A DNA stretch of 64,000 nt from an uncultured Lachnospiraceae bacterium (lineage in GTDB: Bacteria > Bacillota > Clostridia > Lachnospirales > Lachnospiraceae), in the NCBI GenBank assembly GCA_900542015.1, contig UQLY01000001.1, forward strand, positions 248,001 to 312,000, read 5' to 3'. The notes below the pieces were generated by a model. The model made no database searches, was not told the origin of the DNA, and saw only the letters and a list, made by a program, of their open reading frames with translations. The translations under genes were made by a program, and so were the position numbers. Every line of letters starts with the position of its first letter. The first letter of the stretch is position 1. Shown here piece after piece: positions 40,392-49,964 of this stretch.

Positions 40392-40972
40392 AATTCTTCC
40401 ATTGCTTTCTCTCTGGTCGTGAACCAGATCGCATGGATTCCCAGCTTTTCAGCCGCTTCGCAGTTATCCTTCCTGTCATCCAGAAAAACGCACTGCTCTT
40501 GCCGCAAATGATACCGCTCCATCAAAAGCCGGTAAATCTCCGGATCAGGTTTTACCAGCTTTACCTGATAGGATAAAATGCCGCCGTCCGTATACGGAAT
40601 AAAATCAATGGTATCGGCGCATTCCCTTGCCGCCTTTTCTGAAAAGTTGGAAAGATAGTAAACCTTCTTTCCCATGGATTTCAGTTCCGTGATCCAGGGA
40701 ATCGCATAATCGCGCCGCTTTAACATATCATGAATATCGGCGCAGATTAAGCGGATTTCCTTTTCCAGCTCAGGCTCGTTGCGGACAAAATTTTCTATCA
40801 GTTCTTCCTCGGAATAATACCCTCTGTCAAACTCGTTCCAAGCATCGTTTAAAACAGTCGCCTCCGCGATCCGCCTTTTGGTTTTGTCAGAGAACGGGAA
40901 ACTGTCGAGGTATTCCTCCCAGCAAAAATCCACCAGCACATTTCCAATATCAAAAATGATCGTCGTAATCAT
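40367..40972 (-). CDS. HAD-superfamily hydrolase (subclass IA)
   Basis: The 201-residue protein has HAD motif I FDIGNVLVDF (nucleophile Asp8; the second Asp of the usual DxDGT/V pattern is replaced by Gly, as in the DxGNV variants), motif II YLSNFSE, motif III Lys in YQVKLVKPDPEIY, and motif IV VFLDDRKDN. It probably dephosphorylates a small metabolite. It lies 9 bp downstream of purA and may be co-transcribed with it. Confidence 0.88.
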   Translation of the reverse strand: MITTIIFDIGNVLVDFCWEEYLDSFPFSDKTKRRIAEATVLNDAWNEFDRGYYSEEELIENFVRNEPELEKEIRLICADIHDMLKRRDYAIPWITELKSMGKKVYYLSNFSEKAARECADTIDFIPYTDGGILSYQVKLVKPDPEIYRLLMERYHLRQEQCVFLDDRKDNCEAAEKLGIHAIWFTTREKAMEELKKLGVYD

Positions 40973-40981
40973 AGCTCTGCC

Positions 40982-42274
40982 TTATTTGCTCAATGCGCTT
41001 TTTCTGTAAATAATGTCTTTTCTGCCGGGTCCGTTGCTTACCATCGTAATCGGGTAACCGATCTGCTCCTCGATAAACTCGATATAATTTCTGCAGTTTT
41101 CGGGCAGCTCTTCATAATTTTTAATGCCTCTGATATCGCATTTCCAGCCGGGCAGCGTCTTGAGTACCGGTTTTGCCTTCTCAAGCTTATGGGTTACCGG
41201 GAAATCAGTGGTTACTTCTCCGTCGATCTCATAGCCTACGCATACCGGAATTTCTTCCAGATAACCGAGCACATCCAATACGGTAAAGGCAACGTCCGTT
41301 GTGCCCTGCAGTCTGCAGCCGTACTTGGAAGCTACACAGTCAAACCATCCCATACGTCTCGGTCTGCCTGTGGTCGCGCCAAATTCTCCGCCGTCACCGC
41401 CGCGTCTTCTCAGCTCGTCCGCTTCCTCTCCGAAGATCTCGGATACGAAAGCGCCGGCGCCTACTGCGGATGAATATGCCTTGCACACGGTCACGATCTG
41501 TTTGATCTCATAAGGCGGAATGCCTGCGCCGATTGCGCCGTATGCCGCCAGCGTGGAAGAAGACGTTACCATCGGATAAATGCCGTGATCCGGGTCTTTT
41601 AAGGTTCCAAGCTGTCCCTCCAGCAAAATATTCTTTCCTTCCTTAATCGCTTTGTCCAGATATGCGGATACGTCGCATACGTAAGGCGCCACCATATCTC
41701 TGTATTCATGCAGCGTCTCCAAAAGCTCTTCGGGCTTCAAAAGCGGTTTATGATATAAATGCTCCAACAGCACATTCTTCGTCTCGCAGATACGCACTAC
41801 CTTTTCCTTTAACAGTTCCTCGTCAAACAATTCGCTGACCTGGAACCCGATCTTCGCATATTTATCGGAATAAAAAGGCGCGATACCGGACTTGGTGGAA
41901 CCGAAGGATTTGCCTCCGAGCCGTTCCTCTTCATACTGGTCAAATAAAATATGATACGGCATTACCATCTGAGCCCTGTCGGATACCAAGATCTTCGGCA
42001 TCGGCACATTTCTGTCGGTAATGGATTTGATCTCGTTAAATAAAACCGGAATATTCAGCGCCACGCCGTTGCCGATCACGCTTGTTGTATGTCCGTAAAA
42101 AACGCCCGACGGAAGCGTATGCAGCGCGAATTTGCCATAATCGTTTACAATGGTATGTCCCGCGTTTGCTCCTCCCTGAAAACGAATGATAATGTCCGCG
42201 TCTTCCGCCATCATATCCGTAATTTTGCCTTTTCCTTCGTCGCCCCAATTTGCACCTACGACTGCTTTTACCAT
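40982..42274 (-). CDS. purA: adenylosuccinate synthetase
   Basis: The 430-residue enzyme has the GDEGKGK P-loop near the N-terminus (VGANWGDEGKGKITDMMAED), GGANAGHTIV, and the TTGRPRRMGWFD base-recognition region. It joins IMP and aspartate, using GTP, in AMP synthesis. The ATG has AGGAGG upstream. It is followed by a HAD hydrolase gene. Confidence 0.97.
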   Translation of the reverse strand: MVKAVVGANWGDEGKGKITDMMAEDADIIIRFQGGANAGHTIVNDYGKFALHTLPSGVFYGHTTSVIGNGVALNIPVLFNEIKSITDRNVPMPKILVSDRAQMVMPYHILFDQYEEERLGGKSFGSTKSGIAPFYSDKYAKIGFQVSELFDEELLKEKVVRICETKNVLLEHLYHKPLLKPEELLETLHEYRDMVAPYVCDVSAYLDKAIKEGKNILLEGQLGTLKDPDHGIYPMVTSSSTLAAYGAIGAGIPPYEIKQIVTVCKAYSSAVGAGAFVSEIFGEEADELRRRGGDGGEFGATTGRPRRMGWFDCVASKYGCRLQGTTDVAFTVLDVLGYLEEIPVCVGYEIDGEVTTDFPVTHKLEKAKPVLKTLPGWKCDIRGIKNYEELPENCRNYIEFIEEQIGYPITMVSNGPGRKDIIYRKSALSK

Positions 42275-42506
42275 ATTATACTAATCCTCCTGTTTCAGAT
42301 ATCAAATTTCTTTGATTGCTTCGCCTATTTTTACAATCTCATTATATCCCTATTCCACACATAAGTAAAATCAATATTCATTATATTAGATATAATTTTT
42401 GTTTATATTATGGCTTTATGTCAATTCATAACTTCTCTTTTCATATCCTATTGTATATGGTATAATTTTAAAAAATATTTTTGAGTTCAAGAGGAGGGCT
42501 TATTAC

Positions 42507-42872
42507 ATGTCAGATTCAAATACTGCTTTATTTGCAGCATTGGGCACTTATTACATTATTGCGCTTATCATTTCCATCTTCATTATCGTATGCTGGTGGA
42601 AGATTTTTACAAAAGCGGGGCGTCCCGGATGGGCGGCAATTATTCCTTTTTACAACTACTATGTGATGTTTGACATCGCATGGGGCAACGGTATCCTTTT
42701 CTTACTGATGCTCGTTCCGATTGTAAACGTTGTTATTATGATCATTCTCATGGTAAAGCTTGCAGGCGCGTTCGGTAAGAGCGGCGGTTTTGCCGTAGGA
42801 ATGATTTTCCTGGGCATTATTTTCCTGCCGATCCTTGCGTTCGGCGACAGCACCTACATCGGACCGCAGTAG
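42507..42872 (+). CDS. DUF5684-like small membrane protein
   Basis: The 121-residue protein has four hydrophobic helices with WWKIFTKAGRPGWAAIIPFY and NYYVMFDIAWGNG, which I recognise as DUF5684, a family found in clostridia. The ATG has AGGAGGG eight bases upstream, and an intrinsic terminator follows at 42940-42972. It is monocistronic. Function unknown. Confidence 0.8.
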   Translation: MSDSNTALFAALGTYYIIALIISIFIIVCWWKIFTKAGRPGWAAIIPFYNYYVMFDIAWGNGILFLLMLVPIVNVVIMIILMVKLAGAFGKSGGFAVGMIFLGIIFLPILAFGDSTYIGPQ

Positions 42873-42939
42873 AAACGTGACGGAAAGTTTCGTATAACAT
42901 TTAACTTTAGAAAAACAATTTGACCAAAAATATTTTTTA

Positions 42940-42972
42940 CGGGGCGCCGGCAAGCCGGTCGCCCCGTTTTTT
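42940..42972 (+). terminator. intrinsic terminator of the DUF5684-like gene
   Basis: CGGGGCG (42940-42946) pairs with CGCCCCG (42960-42966), with an inner CCGG/CCGG stem, followed by six T. It abuts the stop codon of the convergent LysR gene. Confidence 0.88.
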
Positions 42973-43858
42973 ATGCGCCGACCAAAAGCTCCAACAGCCC
43001 CTTAGCCGCAATGCTCATGGGCATTTTATGATTGGTAATGACGCAAATCTGTCTCTTGGGAATCATCTTGTTGAAACGAAGCTGAAACAGCTTGCCGGAT
43101 TCCAGATAATCTTTTGCAAAATCTCTGACCACGCAGCCGATCCCCAGATTTCTCAATGCAAACTGTACGATCATATCGGAGGTGGCAAGTTCAAATTCCG
43201 GATTCAGGATAACCTGATTCGCAGCGAGCAGATCATCCATATATTTGCGGGTGCTGGTATTCTTTTCCAGAGAAATAATAGGATAATCAGGCAATTCTTT
43301 AAAATCGGTCATATGATTTTTCAACTGGGTATATTTTCTTCCCGCGATAAACACATCCTCAATTTCCTTAACCTCGGTCACGCTGATGCCCTCGCTCCGT
43401 TCAAAGGGCGTGGATACCAGACCGATATCAACGCCGCCGTCCAAGACCTTCTGCATGGTCTCCGGCGTCGGTCCGTTGGTAATTTTTACTTTGATCGCAG
43501 GGTAACGTTCATGATATTTTTCCAGAAACGGTAAAAGATAGTATTGCAGAGTCATATCGCTTGCTCCGATATGAAGTTCGCCCGCTTCCAGGTTTAACAA
43601 CTTCTTTAAAACCTGTTCGCCATGGGCAATCTGTTCATAGCCGCTTTTGACATACTCATAGAGGATCTCGCCTTCCGGCGTGAGCCGAACGCCTCTCGAG
43701 GTCCGCAAAAACAACTTTGTATTCAGGGATTCCTCCAACAGCTTCATGGACTGGCTGACCGCGGGCTGGGAAATGGCAAGCGCCGCGGCGGCGTGCGTTA
43801 AACTTCTATATTCCGCCACATAATAAAACACCTTGTAATATTCCAGACTTGTGTTCAT
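42971..43858 (-). CDS. LysR-family transcriptional regulator
   Basis: The 295-residue protein has an N-terminal HTH (AEYRSLTHAAAALAISQPAV, SQSMKLLEESLNTKLF) and a substrate-binding-like effector domain (ELHIGASDMTLQYYLLPFLE). It is typical of CysL/CbbR-like members. Nothing adjacent identifies its regulon. Confidence 0.92.
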   Translation of the reverse strand: MNTSLEYYKVFYYVAEYRSLTHAAAALAISQPAVSQSMKLLEESLNTKLFLRTSRGVRLTPEGEILYEYVKSGYEQIAHGEQVLKKLLNLEAGELHIGASDMTLQYYLLPFLEKYHERYPAIKVKITNGPTPETMQKVLDGGVDIGLVSTPFERSEGISVTEVKEIEDVFIAGRKYTQLKNHMTDFKELPDYPIISLEKNTSTRKYMDDLLAANQVILNPEFELATSDMIVQFALRNLGIGCVVRDFAKDYLESGKLFQLRFNKMIPKRQICVITNHKMPMSIAAKGLLELLVGA

Positions 43859-43923
43859 TCCGTTCCCTCGTTTTTCACCGTTTCCGTGCCTGCCCTGTAC
43901 GCTGTTTGCCGGAGCGCCTCCGT

Positions 43924-44169
43924 TTAAAAAGTTTTCACGTTATTCTGATGGTTAAAATTATCCATCTGCGCGCGCAGCGCTTCTCCGCGCTCCTTATAAT
44001 ATGCCGCCTGCTTTTCCTTAAGCGCTCCGTCTGCCGTCAGTTTATCCAAAAGCTTCCAGTATTCCTCGTAGTTTAATTTTGCCGCGTCCTTATAGTTATT
44101 TTCAAAATTCATCTGCAGTGATTTCAATTTCAGTTCCAACAGATCATTTTTCTTTTGCCTTCCGAACAT
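43924..44169 (-). CDS. small helical protein, 81 residues
   Basis: From ATG 44169 the product is MFGRQKKNDLLELKLKSLQM and onward, a charged helical protein (KLLDKLTADGALKEKQAAYY) without membrane segments. AAAGGTG lies upstream. It overlaps the glycosyltransferase 3' end by 26 bp. Family not recognised. Confidence 0.6.
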   Translation of the reverse strand: MFGRQKKNDLLELKLKSLQMNFENNYKDAAKLNYEEYWKLLDKLTADGALKEKQAAYYKERGEALRAQMDNFNHQNNVKTF

Positions 44170-45376
44170 CCGACATACACCTTTCATAGATTTTCATCAG
44201 CTTCCGGTAATTTTCCGCTTCGTTCCATTCCCGCATCGCGGATTCTCCAGTTTCAAAGCTGAAGCTATGGGAATCAAAGCCTGCGACCGCATCCACAAGA
44301 GCCGCCGGGTCTCCGGCTCGAAACGTTATGCCGTTGACCTGATTGGTAATCAAAGCTCCCACATTGCCAAGATCCGAACCGATTACCGGCGTCCTGACGC
44401 TGAAAGCCTCCGCCATTACCATCGGAAAACCTTCGTACCACAACGACGGCACAATGACACCCTTCGCCCTGCTCATGAGCTTTCTGACGACTTCGCCGGG
44501 CATACCGCCTTTGACGGAAACATTTGTCAGCCGATGCTTACCAACATAGTCCGTGCACCATTTTTTGAGGCTCCCCTCTCCGCAAATCACGAGATGCGCG
44601 CCGTCCTTTTCTTTTGCCGCATTCTGTTCCTGCAGGATACGAAACGCTTCCAGCAGGACCTTCACGCCCTTTTCCTCTTCCATCCGTCCCGCATAGAGGA
44701 AAACATTTTCTCTCAATCCGGCAGGTACGATCTCCCCGCCGCAGACGGCATAATTTGGCTTTACAAACACCCGCCGGGGCGGAATCTGCCGGAAAGAAAG
44801 CAGCTTTTCTTTATTAAAATCCGTCAGGCAGATGTAGTAAAGCCTTCCGTAAGTACCAAGCAAACGGTGTATTTTAATACTGAGGGCGCAGATCAGTGTC
44901 TGGACCCTGCTTCCTCTGTAACAGCCGTATTTCACGCCCCGGAAAAGCCCCTTCTGCACGCACTCCTCACAGATCTGTCCGTCTCTGTAAAAATCCGCTC
45001 CCGGACACAGGAGGCGGAAATTGTGCACCGTCATAACCACGGGCACATGACAGGCAAAAGCGGCATAGAATACCGAAGGGCTCACAAGGGGCAGGGTATT
45101 GTGCACATGAACCACATCGATTTGTTTCCGCCTTATCAACCGTTTTACTTCCCGAAACGTCTTCAGGGAAAAAACCGTCGTAAAGGGCAGGAAAAACTTC
45201 CTAAAAGGATTCATACGGGAAATTTCTTCGTTTCTTCTGCTGTAGAGAAATACTTTGTGTCCGTTTTTTCTAAGAAGCCCGCCTTCGTTTCTGACGACCT
45301 GATCTTCTCCTCCCGCAATCTGATAATAATTGTGGACCTGCAGAATATGAAGTTTTTTCTCTCCGCTTTCTTTCAT
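44144..45376 (-). CDS. GT4-type glycosyltransferase
   Basis: The 410-residue GT-B enzyme has an N-terminal domain with HNYYQIAGGEDQV and VHVHNTLPLVSPSVFYAAFA. The donor-binding C-terminal half has YAGRMEEEKGVKVLLEAFRI, LVICGEGSL and the EGFPMVMAEAFSV motif typical of family 4. It probably adds a sugar to a surface glycan or lipid. A CPGADF Cys cluster (Cys near 122, 135, 138) is an extra feature. It stands between purB and a LysR gene, without other glycan genes. Confidence 0.88.
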   Translation of the reverse strand: MKESGEKKLHILQVHNYYQIAGGEDQVVRNEGGLLRKNGHKVFLYSRRNEEISRMNPFRKFFLPFTTVFSLKTFREVKRLIRRKQIDVVHVHNTLPLVSPSVFYAAFACHVPVVMTVHNFRLLCPGADFYRDGQICEECVQKGLFRGVKYGCYRGSRVQTLICALSIKIHRLLGTYGRLYYICLTDFNKEKLLSFRQIPPRRVFVKPNYAVCGGEIVPAGLRENVFLYAGRMEEEKGVKVLLEAFRILQEQNAAKEKDGAHLVICGEGSLKKWCTDYVGKHRLTNVSVKGGMPGEVVRKLMSRAKGVIVPSLWYEGFPMVMAEAFSVRTPVIGSDLGNVGALITNQVNGITFRAGDPAALVDAVAGFDSHSFSFETGESAMREWNEAENYRKLMKIYERCMSDVRKAKEK

Positions 45377-45410
45377 TTCGCTTTCTTCCCGTCCGAAAAT
45401 CCTTCAAACA

Positions 45411-46862
45411 CTATACGTTGATTTCCGCCGTAACGCCCAGCAGGTCTTTGTTTTCTTCCAATATCGGCGCCACGACTTCTTTTAAGAATTTCTCTACCTG
45501 AATAGGCGCGCGTCCCACATATTTTGCGGGTTCCATGGTCTTTTGCAGATCTTCCGGATCCATGCCAAAGGCAGGGTCCGCCGCGATCAGCTCCAGCAGG
45601 TTGTTTTCTTTGCCGAGCTGTTTTACATTTTTGCCCGCTTCCATGGAAAGCTCACGAATCCTCTCATGCAGTTCCTGACGGTTTCCGCCGTTCTTTACCG
45701 CGTCCATCATAATATTTTCCGTCGCCATAAAAGGCAGCTCGCTCATCAGGCGCTTGTTAATGACTTTATCATAGACAACCAATCCGTCCACAACGTTCAA
45801 GCAAAGGTCTAAAATACCGTCTACGGCAAGGAAGGCTTCCGGTATGGACAAACGCTTATTCGCCGAATCATCCAGAGTACGCTCAAACCACTGGGTCGCG
45901 GAAGTGATCGCAGGATTTAACGCGTCGATCATCACATATCTGGATAAGGAAGCGATTCTTTCGCTTCTCATGGGGTTTCTCTTATAAGCCATTGCGGAAG
46001 AACCGATCTGGCTCTTTTCAAAAGGCTCTTCCACCTCTTTCAAATGCTGTAACAGGCGGATATCATTGCTCATCTTGTGCGCGCTTGCCGCGATTCCCGC
46101 TAAAATACTGCATACTCGGGTATCCGTTTTGCGGCTGTAGGTCTGCCCCGAAACGGGTACGCATTTTTCAAAGCCCATCTTAGCCGCGATCATGGGATCG
46201 ATCTTGTCGATGGTTTCCTGGTCCCCGTCAAACAGCTCCAGGAAGGAAGCCTGAGTGCCGGTAGTGCCTTTGGAGCCCAACAGCTTCATGGTGGAAAGGA
46301 CATAATTTAAGTCCTCCAAATCCATACAAAATTCCTGCGCCCAAAGCGTCGCCCTCTTGCCCACCGTCGTCGGCTGCGCCGGCTGGAAATGCGTAAAGGC
46401 AAGGGTCGGCAGTTCCTTATACTTATCTGCAAACTCGGCTAACTTCGCAATGACATTGACCAGTTTTTTCTTTACCAACTTCAGCGCCTCGGTCATCACA
46501 ATGATATCCGTATTATCGCCCACATAACAGGAGGTCGCGCCTAAGTGGATGATTCCCGCCGCCTTGGGACATTGCTGTCCGTAAGCATAGACATGGCTCA
46601 TGACATCATGGCGCACTTCTTTTTCTCTCGCCTTTGCCACGTCATAGTTGATGTCGCTGACATGCGCCTTCATCTCGTCGATCTGTTCCTGTGTGATCAC
46701 GGGCTTTCCGTTCTGGGAAAGTCCCAATTCCATTTCCGTCTCCGCAAGGGCGATCCATAACTTTCTCCATGTTGTAAACTTCATATCCGGGGAAAAGATG
46801 TATTGCATTTCCCTGCTGGCATATCTTTCCGATAAAGGGCTTACATATCTGTCGTTGCTCAT
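45411..46862 (-). CDS. purB: adenylosuccinate lyase
   Basis: The 483-residue fumarase/aspartase-fold enzyme has the signature SSAMAYKRNPMRSE in the middle and TFAHFQPAQPTTVGKR-like FTHFQPAQPTTVGKRATLW earlier. It catalyses two fumarate-releasing steps, from SAICAR and from adenylosuccinate. Its length matches the longer eukaryote-like branch. It lies downstream of purF on the same strand. Confidence 0.96.
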   Translation of the reverse strand: MSNDRYVSPLSERYASREMQYIFSPDMKFTTWRKLWIALAETEMELGLSQNGKPVITQEQIDEMKAHVSDINYDVAKAREKEVRHDVMSHVYAYGQQCPKAAGIIHLGATSCYVGDNTDIIVMTEALKLVKKKLVNVIAKLAEFADKYKELPTLAFTHFQPAQPTTVGKRATLWAQEFCMDLEDLNYVLSTMKLLGSKGTTGTQASFLELFDGDQETIDKIDPMIAAKMGFEKCVPVSGQTYSRKTDTRVCSILAGIAASAHKMSNDIRLLQHLKEVEEPFEKSQIGSSAMAYKRNPMRSERIASLSRYVMIDALNPAITSATQWFERTLDDSANKRLSIPEAFLAVDGILDLCLNVVDGLVVYDKVINKRLMSELPFMATENIMMDAVKNGGNRQELHERIRELSMEAGKNVKQLGKENNLLELIAADPAFGMDPEDLQKTMEPAKYVGRAPIQVEKFLKEVVAPILEENKDLLGVTAEINV

Positions 46863-46917
46863 TGGTTATTCTCCTTCACTTTTTCCGCTCAGGCTTAGTC
46901 AGCCGCTTGCTTTATTA

Positions 46918-48363
46918 TCATTTATCAAATTCTCCGCGAATATCTTCTTCGGGCGGTTCCATGGGATATTTGCCGGTAAAGCATCCGGTACAGATTTCCT
47001 TACCGTTTACCATCTGTGACAATCTCTCTATGCCAAGATACGCAAGGCTGTCCGCGCCGATCACGTCGCGGATCTGGTCTACCGTTCGGTTATAAGCGAT
47101 CAACTGATCCCGCGCCGGAACGTCGGTTCCGAAATAGCACGGCCATAAAAACGGCGGAGACGAAATCCTCACATGGACTTCCTTCGCTCCGGCGTCGCGA
47201 AGCATTTTGACAATCCTGTCGGAAGTCGTCCCCCGGACAATAGAATCGTCGATCATGACTACGCGCTTGCCTTCCACAACCTCGCGGATCGGATTTAATT
47301 TTACCTGCACGCTGCTCTCACGATTTTTCTGCTTCGGCTTGATAAAGGTGCGCCCCACATAAGTATTTTTCACAAACGCAGTCGCATAGGGAATCCCCGA
47401 CTCCATGGCGTAGCCCATCGCCGCGCAGTTGCCGGATTCCGGCACGCCGGTTACAATATCCGCTTCTACCGGAGAATCCATGGCAAGAAATTTGCCCGCC
47501 ATGATCCTTGAGTGGTAGACGCTGACTCCGTCCAGATAACTGTCCGGTCTCGTAAAATAAATATATTCAAACACGCACCTTGCATGTTCGTTTTTGGGAA
47601 TGCAAAGGCTCTTATCGGATTCAATGCCTTTATCGGGACTGATGGTCACGATCTCTCCCGGCTCCACGTCTCTGACAAATTCGGCGCCGATGGTATCAAG
47701 GGCGCAGGTCTCGCTTGCCAGAATATAGCAATTATCCCGTTTGCCGATGCAAAGGGGGCGGAACCCGAAAGGATCTCTTGCGCCGATCAGCTTTCTCGGG
47801 CTCATGACGATCAGGGAATAAGCTCCCTTGATCTTCTTCATCGCGCGCCCTACCGCCTCTTCGACGGTCTTGGAGTTTAAGCGCTCCCTTGCGATATGGT
47901 AAGCAATGACTTCCGAATCGATGGTCGTCTGAAAGATCGCCCCGGTATATTCCAGCTCCCTGCGAAGCTCGGGCGCGTTGATCAGGTTTCCGTTGTGCGC
48001 CAGTCCCAATGTGCCCTTCACATAATTTAAAACCAGGGGCTGGGCGTTTTCTCTTGTAGAACTTCCCGCAGTAGAATAACGCACATGCCCTACCCCGATA
48101 TCGCCCTTTAGGGACGCAAGCGTATCGGGGGTAAACGCTTCGTTTAACAGTCCCATATCCTTGTAAGCGGATACTTTTCCTTTGGGACCGTTTGTTTCAC
48201 TCACGGCAATTCCGCAGCTTTCCTGTCCTCTGTGCTGCAATGCGAACAAGCCGTAATAAATGCTGGTCGCAACATCATTGCCGTCAAAATCATACATGCC
48301 GAAGACGCCGCATTCTTCCTTGATGTGGTCGTCCGTTCCCTGTTGTCTGTGGCTGTTTTCCAT
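46918..48363 (-). CDS. purF: amidophosphoribosyltransferase
   Basis: The 481-residue enzyme has Cys18 (KEECGVFGMYD) as the N-terminal nucleophile after a short propeptide, the glutaminase domain (CGIAVSETNG, HNGNLINA) and the PRPP site (VVMIDDSIVRGTTSD). Cys residues in PPFLWPCYFGTD and EICTGCFTGKYP match the iron-sulfur ligands of the B. subtilis type. It commits PRPP to purine synthesis. Its ATG lies 3 bp after the purC stop. Confidence 0.96.
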   Translation of the reverse strand: MENSHRQQGTDDHIKEECGVFGMYDFDGNDVATSIYYGLFALQHRGQESCGIAVSETNGPKGKVSAYKDMGLLNEAFTPDTLASLKGDIGVGHVRYSTAGSSTRENAQPLVLNYVKGTLGLAHNGNLINAPELRRELEYTGAIFQTTIDSEVIAYHIARERLNSKTVEEAVGRAMKKIKGAYSLIVMSPRKLIGARDPFGFRPLCIGKRDNCYILASETCALDTIGAEFVRDVEPGEIVTISPDKGIESDKSLCIPKNEHARCVFEYIYFTRPDSYLDGVSVYHSRIMAGKFLAMDSPVEADIVTGVPESGNCAAMGYAMESGIPYATAFVKNTYVGRTFIKPKQKNRESSVQVKLNPIREVVEGKRVVMIDDSIVRGTTSDRIVKMLRDAGAKEVHVRISSPPFLWPCYFGTDVPARDQLIAYNRTVDQIRDVIGADSLAYLGIERLSQMVNGKEICTGCFTGKYPMEPPEEDIRGEFDK

Positions 48364-48366
48364 CTT

Positions 48367-49071
48367 TTATAATCCCAATCTCTTGAATACTTCGTTATAG
48401 GCTTCTTCTACATTTCCCAAATCCCTGCGGAAACGGTCTTTATCCAGTTTTTCATTGGTGTGTACGTCCCACAGTCTGCAGGTGTCGGGGCTTGTCTCGT
48501 CCGCCAGGATAATCTGTCCGTGATAACGACCGAATTCAATCTTAAAGTCGATCAGCTTAATATCCGCCTGTAAGAAATATGCTTTTAACACATCGTTTAC
48601 CTTAAACGCATATTTTTTGATGGTTTCGATTTCTTCCCAGGTAGCAAGTCCTAACGCTACTGCAAAATAACTATTGATAAGCGGGTCACCCAGATCGTCG
48701 TTTTTGTAGGAAAACTCAATGGTGGGTTCGGCAAAGGGAGTACCCTCTTCCACGCCGAGTCTCTTGGAAAAGCTTCCCGCCGCCACATTTCTGATAATAA
48801 CCTCAAGGGGAACGATCTCAACGCGCTTTACAGCCGTTTCCCTGTCGCTTAATTCTTCTACGAAATGCGTCGGTACGCCTTCCTTTTCCAACAACTGGAA
48901 TACATGGTTGGTCATACGGTTGTTGATCACGCCTTTTCCTACGATGGTACCTTTCTTTACTCCGTTAAAAGCGGTCGCATCATCCTTGTAATCCACGATC
49001 AAAATATCCGGATCATCTGTCTCAAATACTTTCTTTGCCTTTCCTTCATAAAGCTGGTTCAATTTTTTCAT
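48367..49071 (-). CDS. purC: SAICAR synthetase
   Basis: The product has 234 residues from ATG 49071 (MKKLNQLYEGKAKKVFETDD), the normal family length, with AGGGTG six bases upstream. Other motifs are EVIIRNVAAGSFSKRLGVEE and IKLIDFKIEFGR. The open frame extends upstream, but this start fits the family. It is the first gene of purC-purF(-purB). Confidence 0.95.
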   Translation of the reverse strand: MKKLNQLYEGKAKKVFETDDPDILIVDYKDDATAFNGVKKGTIVGKGVINNRMTNHVFQLLEKEGVPTHFVEELSDRETAVKRVEIVPLEVIIRNVAAGSFSKRLGVEEGTPFAEPTIEFSYKNDDLGDPLINSYFAVALGLATWEEIETIKKYAFKVNDVLKAYFLQADIKLIDFKIEFGRYHGQIILADETSPDTCRLWDVHTNEKLDKDRFRRDLGNVEEAYNEVFKRLGL

Positions 49072-49140
49072 CTTTGTCACCCTGTACCTTTCCTTCATTT
49101 CTATATGGTTCTGCCCGAAAGCGGCAGACCTTACGCACAC

Positions 49141-49169
49141 ATTATAATCAATCGCCTGCTATAATTCAA
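49141..49169 (-). promoter_or_regulatory. promoter of the purC-purF unit
   Basis: On the minus strand TTGAAT (49164-49169), 17 bp, TATAAT (49141-49146). The start of purC is about 65 bp downstream of the expected transcription start. Confidence 0.7.
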
Positions 49170-49195
49170 TAACTGAAAATGCCAAAAATCATCGG

Positions 49196-49951
49196 CTAAC
49201 TTTTAAATTTACCGATAAAATCACGAATCCGGGGGTTTTCGGAAGCAAAAATTTCCTCCGGCGTGCCCTGCTGCTGTATCATACCGTCTTCCATAAAGAT
49301 AATCCTGTCGGAAAGCTCTCTGGCAAATTCCATCTCATGGGTCACAATGATCATGGTCATGTTTTCCTCCGCTAACTCCCTGATTACCTTTAATACCTCC
49401 GCCGTCAGCATCGGGTCCAGCGCCGACGTGGGTTCGTCAAAAAATAAAATCTGCGGCTGCAGCGCCAGCGCCCTCGCAATGGAAACCCTCTGCTGCTGCC
49501 CGCCGGAAAGCTGATACGGGTAAGCGTCCTTTTTATCGGAAAGCCCCAGCTGCATTAACAGCCTGTCCGCCCGTTCGTAAGCCTCTTCCCTGCTGATTTT
49601 ATCCACGCTCATCGGCGCGTCCACAATATTTTTCAGGACGCTGTAATGGGGAAACAAATTGAAATTCTGGAAAACAAGCCCGAAATATTTGTGGAATTTC
49701 CTAAGCTCCGCTTTGCGGGCATATACGCTTTTCCCGTTTTCATCCCTGGCGGCGTATTCTCCCAGATAGATCAAATCTCCTCCGTCCATTTTTTCCAGCA
49801 TGGTCGCGCAGCGTAAAATCGTGGATTTCCCCGATCCGGAAGGTCCGATGATCGATACTACCTCGCCTTCTTCTACCGTCAGGGAGATATCTTTTAAAAC
49901 ACCCAAGCCGTCAAAGCTTTTTCTCATGTGGTTGATCTCTAAAATATTCAT
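49196..49951 (-). CDS. polar amino-acid ABC transporter ATP-binding protein
   Basis: The 251-residue ATPase has Walker A GPSGSGKS (about 35-42), the Q-loop, signature LSGGQQQRVSIARALA, and Walker B ILFFDEPTSALDP. The GlnQ/TcyN-like spacing suggests polar amino-acid import. It is the third gene of the binding protein-permease-ATPase operon. Confidence 0.93.
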   Translation of the reverse strand: MNILEINHMRKSFDGLGVLKDISLTVEEGEVVSIIGPSGSGKSTILRCATMLEKMDGGDLIYLGEYAARDENGKSVYARKAELRKFHKYFGLVFQNFNLFPHYSVLKNIVDAPMSVDKISREEAYERADRLLMQLGLSDKKDAYPYQLSGGQQQRVSIARALALQPQILFFDEPTSALDPMLTAEVLKVIRELAEENMTMIIVTHEMEFARELSDRIIFMEDGMIQQQGTPEEIFASENPRIRDFIGKFKS

Positions 49952-49964
49952 ATCCTGCTCCCTC